Assembly (NCBI GenBank): GCA_017449285.1
Contig: JAFSJX010000007.1
Location: 1-45,849, forward strand
Reading direction: 5' to 3'
Origin: Treponema sp.
GTDB taxonomy: Bacteria; Spirochaetota; Spirochaetia; Treponematales; Treponemataceae
DNA length: 45,849 nt
Part shown: in pieces, positions 7,600 to 16,113 of the stretch
Numbering within the stretch: the stretch's first letter is position 1
How the letters are laid out: every line of letters starts with the position of its first letter
Notes under the pieces: model-generated
What the model was told of the DNA's origin: nothing
The model's database searches: none
What the model saw: only the letters and a program-made list of their open reading frames with translations
Position numbers and translations under genes: made by a program

Positions 7600-8820
7600 T
7601 CAGCGGCTGAATTTTTCCTTCCACGCGGCGTATTTTTCGGGAATCTGGCTTACCCATTTGCCTGTGTAGGCGTATCCATTGCGGCGTTCAAGGCTCATCT
7701 CGTTAAAGTCTGCGCAGATTTTGCGATTACGGTCACACCAAATGGGCTTCATCGTCCGCATATCATACATTCTCGCCCACAGTGCGGGAGCGTCAGGGTC
7801 ATCAACCATCGTCTGCTCAAAATCGTAGTATTTTCCATCCAAGAATTTCCCTTCAACTTTCTGCCGCAAAATTTTCTTTCCTTTCAGCACAAGGTCATCG
7901 CGCAAAAGAAAATCACACGCCGAAGAAATACATTTTTTTAATTCGTCCGACGGATTGGGGTCATCCATCAGCATAAGCACCAGTGCCACGGATTCGCTTG
8001 TGGTAATGGACGGCGGTTCAAATGCGCGCGCCCAAATCGGTTGCAACGTCTCATGGTCATGCTGCTGACACCACGCCGTCAGAATTTCCGTTCCGTCCGT
8101 CTGAGGAATCCGAATCTGCGTCTTAATCACACATTGAATCGCCTTGTCATAAGACGCGCGCGCCTTAGCCTGCACTTTCTTCCCCAAAAACTGGTACTGC
8201 GAAAGTCCGTCGGCAATGTCGCGTAACGTCGCCATCGTTCCCGTCATCACCTCGTCATTGTAGGTTACGCCGTATACATCAGAGCCAGTCCAGCCGCCGG
8301 AAACAGGATGCTGCGCGTTAAAAATCCAGTTGAGCGCACGCAAAATGCATTCCTTGTAGCGCGGGTCAGGAACTTGCTGATACACAAGCGAAAGATAGGC
8401 AATCTGCGAATAAATGTTACGGTTATCCAGCGTACTCTGCTGGTTGTTCGTCTTTTTCTGATACGTAAGCGGCGACACATTTTGCAGGGATTTTTTAAGT
8501 CCTTCCAACTCGTTCCTAAAATATACCCGCGCCTGGTCATAATTTTTCTTCCAGCCGCCATCGGGATTCTGAAGCCACAGCATACTTTCCGCAATGCCCA
8601 CAATCTGCGCTTCCGAATACAACTGATAGTTCGGAGTCCGATTTTTATACGATGAGCGGGCATGATTAATCGAATCATTAAATGCCGCAAGCGAAATCGG
8701 TTCATACATCGCAGAATTTTTCGCCCGCCATTCCTCGTTCGTTTCTTTTGAGCGGTCATTCGTAGACGCACAGGAAACCACCAATACGCATACCGCACAC
8801 AAAAAAGCAATCTTTTTCAT
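7600..8820 (-). CDS. Pectate lyase, polysaccharide lyase family 10, lipoprotein
   Basis: A 406-residue secreted enzyme that cleaves polygalacturonate by beta-elimination. Family PL10 features run in order: NPDGGWKKNYD, STLDN, GVTYNDEVMTGTM, LTAWCQQHD, ARAFEPPSIT with SESVALVLMLM, and near the C-terminus ALWARMYD and ERRNGYAYTGKW. The N-terminus is a lipoprotein signal (LVVSC, lipidated Cys17), so the enzyme is probably surface or periplasmic. The start at 8820 is six bases after an extended TGG-TATACT -10; the earlier in-frame start at 8844 would lie upstream of that promoter. It runs antisense to the acyl-pathway genes and ends 11 bases from the acyltransferase. It points to growth on plant cell-wall material. 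Confidence 0.9.
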   Translation of the reverse strand: MKKIAFLCAVCVLVVSCASTNDRSKETNEEWRAKNSAMYEPISLAAFNDSINHARSSYKNRTPNYQLYSEAQIVGIAESMLWLQNPDGGWKKNYDQARVYFRNELEGLKKSLQNVSPLTYQKKTNNQQSTLDNRNIYSQIAYLSLVYQQVPDPRYKECILRALNWIFNAQHPVSGGWTGSDVYGVTYNDEVMTGTMATLRDIADGLSQYQFLGKKVQAKARASYDKAIQCVIKTQIRIPQTDGTEILTAWCQQHDHETLQPIWARAFEPPSITTSESVALVLMLMDDPNPSDELKKCISSACDFLLRDDLVLKGKKILRQKVEGKFLDGKYYDFEQTMVDDPDAPALWARMYDMRTMKPIWCDRNRKICADFNEMSLERRNGYAYTGKWVSQIPEKYAAWKEKFSR

Positions 8821-8826
8821 AGCGCC

Positions 8827-8892
8827 AGTATACCACGTCAGCACAAAAAAATCACCCGCCCCCTTTTACTTTTTCGTAGATTTGATTAGAAT
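8827..8892. promoter_or_regulatory. Divergent leaderless promoters for the lyase and the thioesterase
   Basis: Minus strand: TGG-TATACT (hexamer 8832 to 8827), six bases before the lyase ATG at 8820. Plus strand: TTTTAC (8864-8869) and TAGAAT (8887-8892), five bases before the thioesterase ATG at 8898. No Shine-Dalgarno on either side. Confidence 0.6.
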
Positions 8893-8897
8893 ATGGT

Positions 8898-9347
8898 ATG
8901 GAGCAACTTGACCCGCATTGTCTGACCGCGGAAACGGAATTCAAAATCGATTTTTTCGAGGTGGATTCCATGAAAATTGCGTGGCATGGCAATTACATCA
9001 ATTATTTTGAGCGCGCCCGTTGTGCCTTGCTTGAAAAAATCGGGTACACGTACATCGATATGGAAGCAAGCGGTTATGTGTTCCCCGTAGCAGAAGTCAA
9101 GGTCAAATACATCAAATCACTGCGATTCGGAGACACGTGCCGCGCAAAGGCAATTCTGGACGAATATGAAAATATGCTCAAAATCAATTTCGAGTTGTAC
9201 AACGCAAAAACTGGCGAACTCACCACAAAGGGAATGGTCAGCCAGATGTGCATCGACCAGAAAACTGGAGAAACGCAGTTCGTCTGCCCCAAAATTTTCA
9301 CCGAAAAAGTGGAAACCCTGATTCGCTCCGGTGGTTTTAAGGATTAG
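8898..9347 (+). CDS. 4HBT-family (hotdog) acyl thioesterase
   Basis: A 149-residue 4-hydroxybenzoyl-CoA-thioesterase-like protein. The family signature FFEVDSMKIAWHGNYINYFERAR contains the catalytic Asp and the HGNY loop; RSL/RFGD-type strands follow. It resembles the thioesterase of aryl-polyene clusters (ApeK type) and YbgC. The likely reaction is hydrolysis or release of acyl thioesters from carrier protein or CoA. The start follows TAGAAT by five bases with no Shine-Dalgarno. The TAG stop forms the first bases of a palindromic repeat. Confidence 0.86.
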   Translation: MEQLDPHCLTAETEFKIDFFEVDSMKIAWHGNYINYFERARCALLEKIGYTYIDMEASGYVFPVAEVKVKYIKSLRFGDTCRAKAILDEYENMLKINFELYNAKTGELTTKGMVSQMCIDQKTGETQFVCPKIFTEKVETLIRSGGFKD

Positions 9348-9502
9348 GGCACTCCCCTGCGGGTCGGGTGTTTGCGAGTTTGTAAACCAAACTCGTTACG
9401 AGAATGGCAACGCCATTCTCACTGGCTTGCTCACGTGCGGTGCTATCGCACTGGCGACTTGAAACTTCGTTGTCAATTCGCCACCGCTCCATACCCTAGC
9501 GC
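9345..9502. repeat. Palindrome-dense repeat element with TAGGGC/CCCTA ends (copy 1)
   Basis: TAGGGC (9345-9350) opens the element and ACCCTA (9493-9498) closes it. Inside are CGAGTTTG/CAAACTCG (9375-9382, 9388-9395), GAGAATGGC/GCCATTCTC (9400-9408, 9412-9420) and GTGCG/CGCAC (9435-9439, 9447-9451). The thioesterase stop codon is the first three bases. The ends resemble those of the element at 20164-20277. It lies between two co-directional genes and lacks the T-run of a terminator. Confidence 0.65.
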
Positions 9503-9517
9503 GGCACAAAAAAGAAT

Positions 9518-10159
9518 ATGAAACGCTTTTTTTGTAGTATTTTTTTTCTATTGTTCTCGTTTTTTTCTGCCGGCGCAGAAATTTTTGACCATCCGCTTTC
9601 TGCCGCAACAGAATCCGTTTTCGCCGCCGTCTGCAAAACCATTTCTTCGCATCCAATCCAAAACGGCGAATTCACCCAGACAAAAACGATAACCAAACTG
9701 AACCGCAATCTTGTTTCATCTGGCACATACATTATCTCGCAAAAAGATGGCATTCTCTGGAATACGCAAAAACCGTTTCCGTCCGTCATGGCAGTCACCA
9801 AGTCTGGCATCATTCAGACAAACGCGAGCGGAAAAAAAAGCAAACTTGACGCAAAAGGAAACGTCACCTTCGAGCATCTTTCCGCCGTCATCAGCGCAGT
9901 CTTTCAGGGGAACGCAGAGGCGCTCCGTAAAAATTTTACGATTTATTTTGACGGCACCGAGCAAAATTGGACGACTGCGCTCGTTCCCAAAGATACATCG
10001 CTCCGCCGAATAATTCCCCACATCCTGATGAACGGAAGTACCGGCATTGATTCCATTCTTATGGCAGAACAATCTGGCGACTCCGTGCGCTATCAATTCA
10101 AAAATCAAGCCTACGCCGATTCGCTTTCGGAAAAAGAAAAATCATATTTCAAGGAATAA
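9518..10159 (+). CDS. LolA-like outer-membrane lipoprotein carrier
   Basis: A 213-residue periplasmic protein. Residues 1 to about 20 are a signal peptide (cleavage near SAGA-E). The mature protein has the LolA pattern GEFTQTKTITKLNRNLVSSGTY followed by GILWNTQKPFPS. This form (FTQ...LxSSG...G-LW) matches the LolA-like proteins of aryl-polyene clusters as well as general LolA. It would ferry a lipid or lipidated product across the periplasm. It ends three bases before the antiporter start, so the two are co-transcribed. No strong Shine-Dalgarno is visible before 9518. Confidence 0.85.
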   Translation: MKRFFCSIFFLLFSFFSAGAEIFDHPLSAATESVFAAVCKTISSHPIQNGEFTQTKTITKLNRNLVSSGTYIISQKDGILWNTQKPFPSVMAVTKSGIIQTNASGKKSKLDAKGNVTFEHLSAVISAVFQGNAEALRKNFTIYFDGTEQNWTTALVPKDTSLRRIIPHILMNGSTGIDSILMAEQSGDSVRYQFKNQAYADSLSEKEKSYFKE

Positions 10160-10162
10160 AAA

Positions 10163-11890
10163 ATGGAAGACCCTTTCGCACATCTGTTACCATCATTCAT
10201 GCAGTTTCTGACGCTCACCGGCGCGCGCTTCGTCCTTTTAGTCGGCGTAATGATGTTTTTTGGCTCTGTAGGCGGAAGACTTTTCCAAAAATTAAAGATT
10301 CCGCAGGTAGTCGGCTACATCGTAGCGGGAATCCTGCTCGGCGTTTCAGGTCTGTTCGTTCTCGGAAAAGAAACCATTCTTGCGCTCAATCCTATCAGCA
10401 CGATTGCGCTTTCGTTGATAGGTTTTCTCGTTGGCGCGGAACTGAAAATTGATATCATCAAAAAATACGGCAAGCAGTTCGTGGGTATTCTGCTCGGAGA
10501 ATCAATTATGCCGTTCTTCGTGGTGGGAATCTTCACTGGCGGTGTTGCATTCGTCTTCACTAAAAATATTCCCTATGCCGTTTCGCTCGGATTGATTCTG
10601 GGCGCAATTTGTGCCGCAACTGCTCCCGCCGCAACTACCGATGTCTTAAAAGAATACCGCACCAAAGGTCCGCTCACCACCACGATTCTAGGCATTGTAG
10701 CGATGGACGATGCAGTTGCGCTTATTTTGTATGCGATTGCCGCCTCGATAGCCGCTCCCCTGCTCGGCGGACATTCAATTTCCCTTGGCGCACAACTCGG
10801 CGCAATTGCCTATGACATTTTTGGCTCAATTCTGATAGGATTGGCGTTCGGCTTTGTGCTGAGTCTGATTCTCAAACATACGATGGACGATGAGGGGCGC
10901 GTACTCGGCTTTTCACTCGGCATTCTTTTGCTCAGCACGGGCATCTGCGATTTGCTCCACCTTGACCACATTCTTTCGGCAATGTTCATCGGCTTTTTTA
11001 TGACCAATTTCGCTCACAAAAAAACACGCCCCATGTTTCGCCTTGTGGAACGCTTTACCCCGCCGATTTACGTGCTGTTCTTTGTCACCGTGGGCGCAAA
11101 ACTGAACGTGTGGATTTTGACCCCATTTTTCCTGTTGATTGCGCTTCTATATGTAGGCGGACGCACGCTCGGAAAAACAATCGGCTCCCGACTGGGCGCA
11201 TATCTGACTCATGCTCCCCAAACCGTGCGCAAGTATCTGCCGTTCTGTCTGTTCAGTCAGGCGGGAGTGGCAATCGGTCTGAGTATCGCCGCAGGAAACG
11301 ATTTCCCCGATTCAATCGGTCCGCAAGTCATGCTGATTATCACAGCGACCACATTCATCGTACAGATTCTTGGTCCTATCTGCGTCAAATACGGCGTAAC
11401 AAAAGCAGGTGAAGTAGGATTGAACGTCACCGAAGAAGATATACGCAAAAAAACGCTCGTCAAAGAAATCACCGTCAACGGAAAACCTGTCTGCTCGTCC
11501 ACTTCTTATGCAATTGTAGGCGAAAACGATTTTATTGAAAAAATCATCTCTGAATTTGCCACGCACGAAAATATGAACTACGAAGTCCGCGGGAAAGACG
11601 GTACGCTTGTTGGTCAAATTTCACTTGCTCGCATCAAAGAAGCCATGCAAATCAGCATCTTTGCCGATATGCTACCCGTTTACGACGTGATGGAAAAACC
11701 CGCCGCAACCTGTCTTCCTGAAACACCGCTTCCCGAAGCCTATCAACTTTTTGCCGACCACGACACCGAAGCCATAAACATTGTCGATACGCAGGGAAAA
11801 CCAATGGGCATTCTCGAAAAATACACCGTTGACCATTATATCCACACCAAAATCGTTGAACTGGAACACAAACTAGAAAAAATGGGCTGA
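10163..11890 (+). CDS. CPA2-type cation:proton antiporter with C-terminal CBS-like domain
   Basis: A 575-residue protein. The first 400 or so residues hold about a dozen transmembrane segments with KefB/NapA-like features (KIPQVVGYIVAGILLG, ATAPAATTDVLKEY, AMDDAVALILYAI; the paired acidic residues in AMDDAVA are the probable ion site). Residues about 410-575 are cytosolic and end with a CBS-like repeat (PVYDVMEKPAATCLPE, then GKPMGILEKYTVDHYI), suggesting nucleotide control. It would exchange Na+ or K+ for H+. The ATG at 10163 is three bases after the LolA stop, with AAGGAA overlapping that gene's end. Confidence 0.88.
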   Translation: MEDPFAHLLPSFMQFLTLTGARFVLLVGVMMFFGSVGGRLFQKLKIPQVVGYIVAGILLGVSGLFVLGKETILALNPISTIALSLIGFLVGAELKIDIIKKYGKQFVGILLGESIMPFFVVGIFTGGVAFVFTKNIPYAVSLGLILGAICAATAPAATTDVLKEYRTKGPLTTTILGIVAMDDAVALILYAIAASIAAPLLGGHSISLGAQLGAIAYDIFGSILIGLAFGFVLSLILKHTMDDEGRVLGFSLGILLLSTGICDLLHLDHILSAMFIGFFMTNFAHKKTRPMFRLVERFTPPIYVLFFVTVGAKLNVWILTPFFLLIALLYVGGRTLGKTIGSRLGAYLTHAPQTVRKYLPFCLFSQAGVAIGLSIAAGNDFPDSIGPQVMLIITATTFIVQILGPICVKYGVTKAGEVGLNVTEEDIRKKTLVKEITVNGKPVCSSTSYAIVGENDFIEKIISEFATHENMNYEVRGKDGTLVGQISLARIKEAMQISIFADMLPVYDVMEKPAATCLPETPLPEAYQLFADHDTEAINIVDTQGKPMGILEKYTVDHYIHTKIVELEHKLEKMG

Positions 11891-11933
11891 TTCTTGTAGC
11901 CAATTTTTTATACTTTTAGTATCTTTAAAACTG

Positions 11934-11942
11934 TGATATACT
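11934..11942 (+). promoter_or_regulatory. Extended -10 promoter of the NifU-domain gene
   Basis: TG-A-TATACT (11934-11942) is an extended -10. GGAGAT precedes the ATG at 11968, giving a conventional leader. The TTTTAG at the -35 position is weak. Confidence 0.55.
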
Positions 11943-11967
11943 AGACCAAGTAATTATGGAGATGACT

Positions 11968-12207
11968 ATGGCTGATGAAAAATTTGAAGCGACCGTAAAG
12001 GAAGCATTGGATATGTTCCGCCCCCAGTTGCAGGCTGACGGTGGCGATATGGAATTCGTGGAGATTGACGACCAGAAACGCGTACACCTGCGCCTGACAG
12101 GCAGTTGCGGAAGTTGTCCCATGGCAACCATGACCCTCAAAATGGGCATCGAACGCTACCTCAAAGACGCCTGCCCCAAAGTGACAGAAGTAGTTCAGGT
12201 ACGCTAG
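11968..12207 (+). CDS. NifU C-terminal-domain iron-sulfur scaffold protein
   Basis: A 79-residue stand-alone NifU-like (Nfu) domain: EALDMFRPQLQADGGD, then GSCGSCPMA with the cluster-binding cysteines at residues 47 and 50. It likely carries or transfers Fe-S clusters in the cytosol. The start at 11968 is preferred to 11956 because GGAGAT is correctly placed before it and the conserved helix begins there. Monocistronic. Confidence 0.92.
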   Translation: MADEKFEATVKEALDMFRPQLQADGGDMEFVEIDDQKRVHLRLTGSCGSCPMATMTLKMGIERYLKDACPKVTEVVQVR

Positions 12208-12231
12208 GTCTTTTTTGCCGACAAAAGCATC

Positions 12232-12507
12232 CTACAGTTTTTCTTTCGCGTTTTTTATACATTCGTCTATGTCCGCATTGAGTTTTTCTTTTAGGTTCCG
12301 CTCCAGATTGAAAAGAATCTCCGAATAATCCGTGTCCGTGCCGTGATTTTCCTCAAAAAGAGCCGTGTAAGGAATCTCAAAGCAACGGGCAAGCAGTTCG
12401 ATTGTCTCCATTGAAGCACCGCGCGTTCCTCTTTCAATATGTGCCATAAAAGCATCTGAAATTTCGATTTTCTCTGCAAGTTCAGCCTGTGACCAATTCC
12501 AAGTTTT
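12232..12507 (-). pseudogene. N-terminally truncated XRE regulator
   Basis: The frame from 12507 reads WNWSQAELAEKIEISDAFMAHIERG, a helix-turn-helix of the XRE family, followed by a 40-residue tail (ILFNLERNLKEKLNADIDEC). An in-frame TAA at 12510-12508 precedes the Trp, and no ATG, GTG or TTG lies before Met at 12447, which is already past the recognition helix. The start and first helix have been lost, apparently where the promoter of the divergent lipoprotein gene now lies. A very short product from 12447 would lack DNA binding. Confidence 0.7.
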
Positions 12508-12544
12508 TTATTGTCTGTAAGTTAGTTTTTACAGGGGGATTTGT

Positions 12545-13417
12545 ATGAGAAAGACAGGATTGTTTCTTCTGATGACGGCGACGCTGATTTTGAGCGGAGT
12601 TTTTCTTGCGTGTTCAAATGACGGAGACAGCGAGAACGAATCGCAGAAAACGGAATATACCGTAACGCTTTACACGGAATTTGGCGCAAACCCGACAACG
12701 GAAGGGGCTGGAACTGCAACGGTCACTACCACGACAAATGAGGTGGGAGCGGATTCATATCAGTCAGAAAAAACGGTTGCCGTAACGACGAATGAGAACG
12801 GCACAAAAGTTACCGTAACCACAGAATCTTCCTCAAAAACGAACGCTGACGGCTCAAAGACCGAAACCGAAAGCAAGACGACTGAAAATTTTGACGGAAC
12901 AAACACGACCGTCACCAGCGAAAAGACCGTCACCACAAAAAATGCCGACGGAAAAACGACAAGCAAGGTTGAGACCACCGTAGCCGCCGACGGCACGACC
13001 ACCATAACGACAACCGATGCAGACGGCAAGACGACCACGGAAACGACAGGCGGCAGCGGGGAAAAACTGGAAGTCACGCTCAATGAGACTGGTTATCCCG
13101 ATTTTGAGATTGCAATCCCGCAGGATGATGATATTTGCATTGCAAATTATTATTCTTATGAGGATTCTATTTCAGCAGGGGCATCATGGAGTTTAAGATG
13201 CGGGAGAATCTATGCGGGAGCCTTCCCGGGAACACTAAAAACCGTCAACCTTCCTCTTACTGTCCATTGGTATGGCGCTCCGTACGATACTAGCACTTTA
13301 AGTTGGCCTGATAACTGTAATACAGAAATTTCCTTTAGTTCTGATGGGGAAGGAAATAAAGAAAAACTGCGCCAAGCCATCTGCATATCAATGAAAGAAG
13401 GTCAACAGATAAAATAA
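12545..13417 (+). CDS. Thr-rich repeat lipoprotein
   Basis: A 290-residue lipoprotein of unknown function: signal peptide with FLAC, lipidated Cys23. Residues about 45-175 are an unusually Thr-rich, low-complexity stretch built from loose repeats of the kind NADGSKT, NADGKTT, AADGTTT and DADGKTT. This resembles extended beta or parallel-beta spacer regions of surface proteins. Residues about 180-290 form a separate domain with aromatic residues and two cysteines, with no recognised motif. GGGGG (ACAGGGGGA) before the ATG at 12545 is the ribosome site. Likely surface exposed. Confidence 0.8.
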   Translation: MRKTGLFLLMTATLILSGVFLACSNDGDSENESQKTEYTVTLYTEFGANPTTEGAGTATVTTTTNEVGADSYQSEKTVAVTTNENGTKVTVTTESSSKTNADGSKTETESKTTENFDGTNTTVTSEKTVTTKNADGKTTSKVETTVAADGTTTITTTDADGKTTTETTGGSGEKLEVTLNETGYPDFEIAIPQDDDICIANYYSYEDSISAGASWSLRCGRIYAGAFPGTLKTVNLPLTVHWYGAPYDTSTLSWPDNCNTEISFSSDGEGNKEKLRQAICISMKEGQQIK

Positions 13418-13543
13418 AAATTACACCGCAGAGTAACAAAACAGGTGGCGGCAGGGCAAATAAGGGGGCACGCTCCGCCGTCACTGGTTTTTCCCGTGGG
13501 TGTGCCTCTAGCAAAAAGCCTAAAATACAACTATCATGGTTTT
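13418..13543. other. Intergenic stretch with inverted GGCAC/GTGCC arms
   Basis: Between the lipoprotein and ygiQ. GGCAC (13480-13484) and GTGCC (about 13502-13506) form the arms of an imperfect palindrome. A plausible -10 TATCAT (13532-13537) lies six bases before the ygiQ ATG. No gene or terminator was recognised. Confidence 0.4.
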
Positions 13544-15373
13544 ATGGCTTCTTCTTTTCTTCCTGTCTGTAGACAAGATTTACTCGACCGTGGCATTGAC
13601 CAACTTGATTTTGTCTTTGTCTCTGGCGATGGATACGTAGACCATGCATCTTTTGCCGCTGCCCTGCTTGGTCGTCTTTTGGAGTCTCACGGCTACACGG
13701 TGGGCATCATTCCCCAGCCCGACTGGAAGAAGACGGAAAGTTTTACCCTGCTGGGCCGTCCCCGCCTTGCCTTTCTCGTAAGTGCTGGCGCAATGGACAG
13801 CATGGTTTCAAATTACACGGCAAACAACAAGCCCAGAAGCGAAGATGTGTATGCCCACGGCGGCGTTGCAGGTCATCGTCCTGACCGGGCACTGATTACC
13901 TACTGCACAAAAATCCGCGAAGCCTACAAGGGTGTGCAAATTCTCATCGGCGGTATAGAAGCAAGCCTGCGCCGCACCACGCACTACGATTACTGGTCAA
14001 ACACGGTGCGCCGTTCAATTCTTTTGGACAGCAAGGCGGACTTACTCATGTACGGCATGGGAGAACATGCAATACTGGAAATCGCTGACCTACTGAATCA
14101 GGGCATTCCCGCCCGCAAAATTCGTGGTGTTCGCGGTACGGTCTGGTACACAAGCAAGGCAGAGGAACTTCCGCCACAGGAATCTGCACTCATGCTTCCC
14201 TCATTTGCGGACATCAGCGCGAACACGCCGGAAAGCAAGGAACTTTTTGCCCGCTCATATCTGGTGCAGGAAGAAAACACCGACGCGCTGAACGGACACG
14301 TTCTGATTGAGCCGACTGACTCGCGCTTTATCGTGCAGGAAAAAGCCGCGCTCCCCCTCAGCACAGAAGAATTTGATGCAATTTACGAACTACCCTTTAC
14401 GAGAAGATGGCATCCCATGTACGATGCTCCCGCGGAAAACGGCAAGACTGGCATTCCCGCCCTTTCGGAAGTACAGTTTTCCCTTGTGAGCAGCCGCGGA
14501 TGTTTTGGAGCCTGCTCATTCTGCGCGATTACCTTTCATCAAGGACGGCGCATTCAGAGTCGCAGCCATGAAAGTCTCCTGCGGGAAGCAAAAACCATGA
14601 CGGAAGATAGCGCATTCAAAGGCTACATTCACGATGTAGGTGGTCCCACGGCAAACTTCCGCCACGATGCCTGTCCGAACCAAGAAAAACGCGGCGCGTG
14701 TCCCCACAAAGACTGCATGGGAACAGACCCCTGCCCCAATGTGCGCGTAGACCACACAGAATACATCGACCTGCTCAGAAAACTGCGCGCCCTCCCCAAG
14801 GTCAAGAAAGTCTTTATCAGAAGCGGCATCCGTTTTGATTACCTTGTGATGGACAAGGACAAGACTTTTTTGCGCGAACTGTGCGAGCATCACATAAGCG
14901 GTCAGCTCAAAGTTGCGCCTGAGCATGTGAATGACAAGGTACTGCGCCTGATGCGGAAAAGCAGCCACGCCGTCTACGAAAAATTTGCCGCCGAATATGC
15001 GGAGATGAACCGAAAACTGGGTAAAAAACAGTACCTTGTCCCCTATTACATCTGTGCACATCCCGGGGCCGGCTTAAAGGAAGCGATTGATGTTGCCCTC
15101 TACCTCAAAAAGACTGGCTTTGTTCCAGACCAGGTCCAGGATTTCTACCCCACGCCGGGCAGTCTTTCCACCTGCATGTACTGGACGGGCTTAAATCCCC
15201 ACAAGCAGAATGCGGACGGCTCTCTGGAAAAAGTCTACGTTGCAAGGGGAGCGCACGAACGGCGGCTGCAACGCGCTCTGCTACAATTCAACCGAAGGGA
15301 AAACGCCAGCCTTGTAAAAGAAGCCTTGCGGCAGACGGGCAAAATGGATTTGGTCAAAGTGCTGTTGCGATAG
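13544..15373 (+). CDS. ygiQ: YgiQ-family radical SAM protein
   Basis: A 609-residue radical SAM enzyme of unknown reaction. The [4Fe-4S] ligands C320-x3-C324-x2-C327 lie in SRGCFGACSFCAI. The N-terminal domain has FLPVCRQDLLDRGIDQLDFV and GYVDHASF, and the middle IGGIEASLRRTTHYDYW, all typical of YgiQ. FYPTPGSLSTCMYWTGLNP near the C-terminus is also conserved. An extra Cys-rich segment (CPNQEKRGACPHKDCMG) is part of the family. The start at 13544 matches the family N-terminus; the 33 earlier in-frame residues from 13445 look non-coding. Convergent with rpiA. Confidence 0.93.
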   Translation: MASSFLPVCRQDLLDRGIDQLDFVFVSGDGYVDHASFAAALLGRLLESHGYTVGIIPQPDWKKTESFTLLGRPRLAFLVSAGAMDSMVSNYTANNKPRSEDVYAHGGVAGHRPDRALITYCTKIREAYKGVQILIGGIEASLRRTTHYDYWSNTVRRSILLDSKADLLMYGMGEHAILEIADLLNQGIPARKIRGVRGTVWYTSKAEELPPQESALMLPSFADISANTPESKELFARSYLVQEENTDALNGHVLIEPTDSRFIVQEKAALPLSTEEFDAIYELPFTRRWHPMYDAPAENGKTGIPALSEVQFSLVSSRGCFGACSFCAITFHQGRRIQSRSHESLLREAKTMTEDSAFKGYIHDVGGPTANFRHDACPNQEKRGACPHKDCMGTDPCPNVRVDHTEYIDLLRKLRALPKVKKVFIRSGIRFDYLVMDKDKTFLRELCEHHISGQLKVAPEHVNDKVLRLMRKSSHAVYEKFAAEYAEMNRKLGKKQYLVPYYICAHPGAGLKEAIDVALYLKKTGFVPDQVQDFYPTPGSLSTCMYWTGLNPHKQNADGSLEKVYVARGAHERRLQRALLQFNRRENASLVKEALRQTGKMDLVKVLLR

Positions 15374-15393
15374 CAAATTCAAACAAGCGGTCG

Positions 15394-16113
15394 CTACCGA
15401 CGTATCTCCACTGTGCCGTTCTCTTTGCTGAAGAACACAACGGGACGATGTTTGGTAAAGAATCCAGTCTCCACTACACCAGGAATGCTGTTGATTGTGT
15501 CTTCCATTTTTATTGGGTCAACAGGTTGCCTCCACAGGCAGTCAAGAATTTGGTTTCCGCAGTCAGTAATGACCGGGCCGCATTTTCGTACCCCTTCGCG
15601 CAATGTACAGGTTGCCCCTAACCGTTCCAATGCGGTAATGACGCTTGCGCAAGCCTCTGCGATAATTTCCACTGGCAACGGGAATTTTGTTCCCAAATCA
15701 GGCACAATTTTTGAGCCATCGGCGACAATCGCATATTTAGAAGAATTATAGGCAACGATTTTTTCACGCAGCAATGCGGCGCCACCACCCTTAATCAAAT
15801 TATTCTCTGGGTCAATCTCATCCGCACCGTCAATCGTCAAATCCAGATGACCACCGATACTACGGTCATTCAGGCTGTAAACAGGAATATCCAAATCCTG
15901 ACAATAATGTGCCGTCTGAAAACTTGTGGGAACAGCCACAATATCTTTAATCGTGCCGTCTGCAATGCGTTCTGCAAGCCGTTTGACAGCGGGTAATGCC
16001 GTTGAACCAGTTCCAAGTCCGATTTTCATTCCGCTGAAAATCTTTTTTTCCTCAATAAGTGTGTCGATTGCCGTATTCGCAACCAAAATTTTCTGTTCAT
16101 TTTGACTGAGCAT
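15394..16113 (-). CDS. rpiA: Ribose-5-phosphate isomerase A
   Basis: A 239-residue enzyme interconverting ribose-5-phosphate and ribulose-5-phosphate in the pentose phosphate pathway. The motifs GLGTGSTA (phosphate loop), DGADEID (catalytic Asp) and LIKGGGAALLREKI are intact. The start at 16113 is the conserved N-terminus and overlaps the end of aroDE by 17 bases, so the two are translationally coupled. An upstream in-frame extension to 16209 lies wholly inside aroDE and is not used. Confidence 0.95.
   Translation of the reverse strand: MLSQNEQKILVANTAIDTLIEEKKIFSGMKIGLGTGSTALPAVKRLAERIADGTIKDIVAVPTSFQTAHYCQDLDIPVYSLNDRSIGGHLDLTIDGADEIDPENNLIKGGGAALLREKIVAYNSSKYAIVADGSKIVPDLGTKFPLPVEIIAEACASVITALERLGATCTLREGVRKCGPVITDCGNQILDCLWRQPVDPIKMEDTINSIPGVVETGFFTKHRPVVFFSKENGTVEIRR

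Noticed and set aside
7600..8820. Possibility that the large antisense gene is the aromatic ammonia lyase expected in an APE cluster
   Set aside because: Its motifs (GGWKKNYD, STLDN, AWCQQHD, ERRNGY) are those of PL10 pectate lyase, and the Ala-Ser-Gly cofactor motif of ammonia lyases is absent.
9345..9502. Possible CRISPR-like array
   Set aside because: The palindromes are all different from each other; there is no repeated unit with constant spacers.
13445..13543. Extended N-terminus for YgiQ
   Set aside because: The added residues are unlike the family, and the ATG at 13544 matches the conserved start and a -10 six bases before it.
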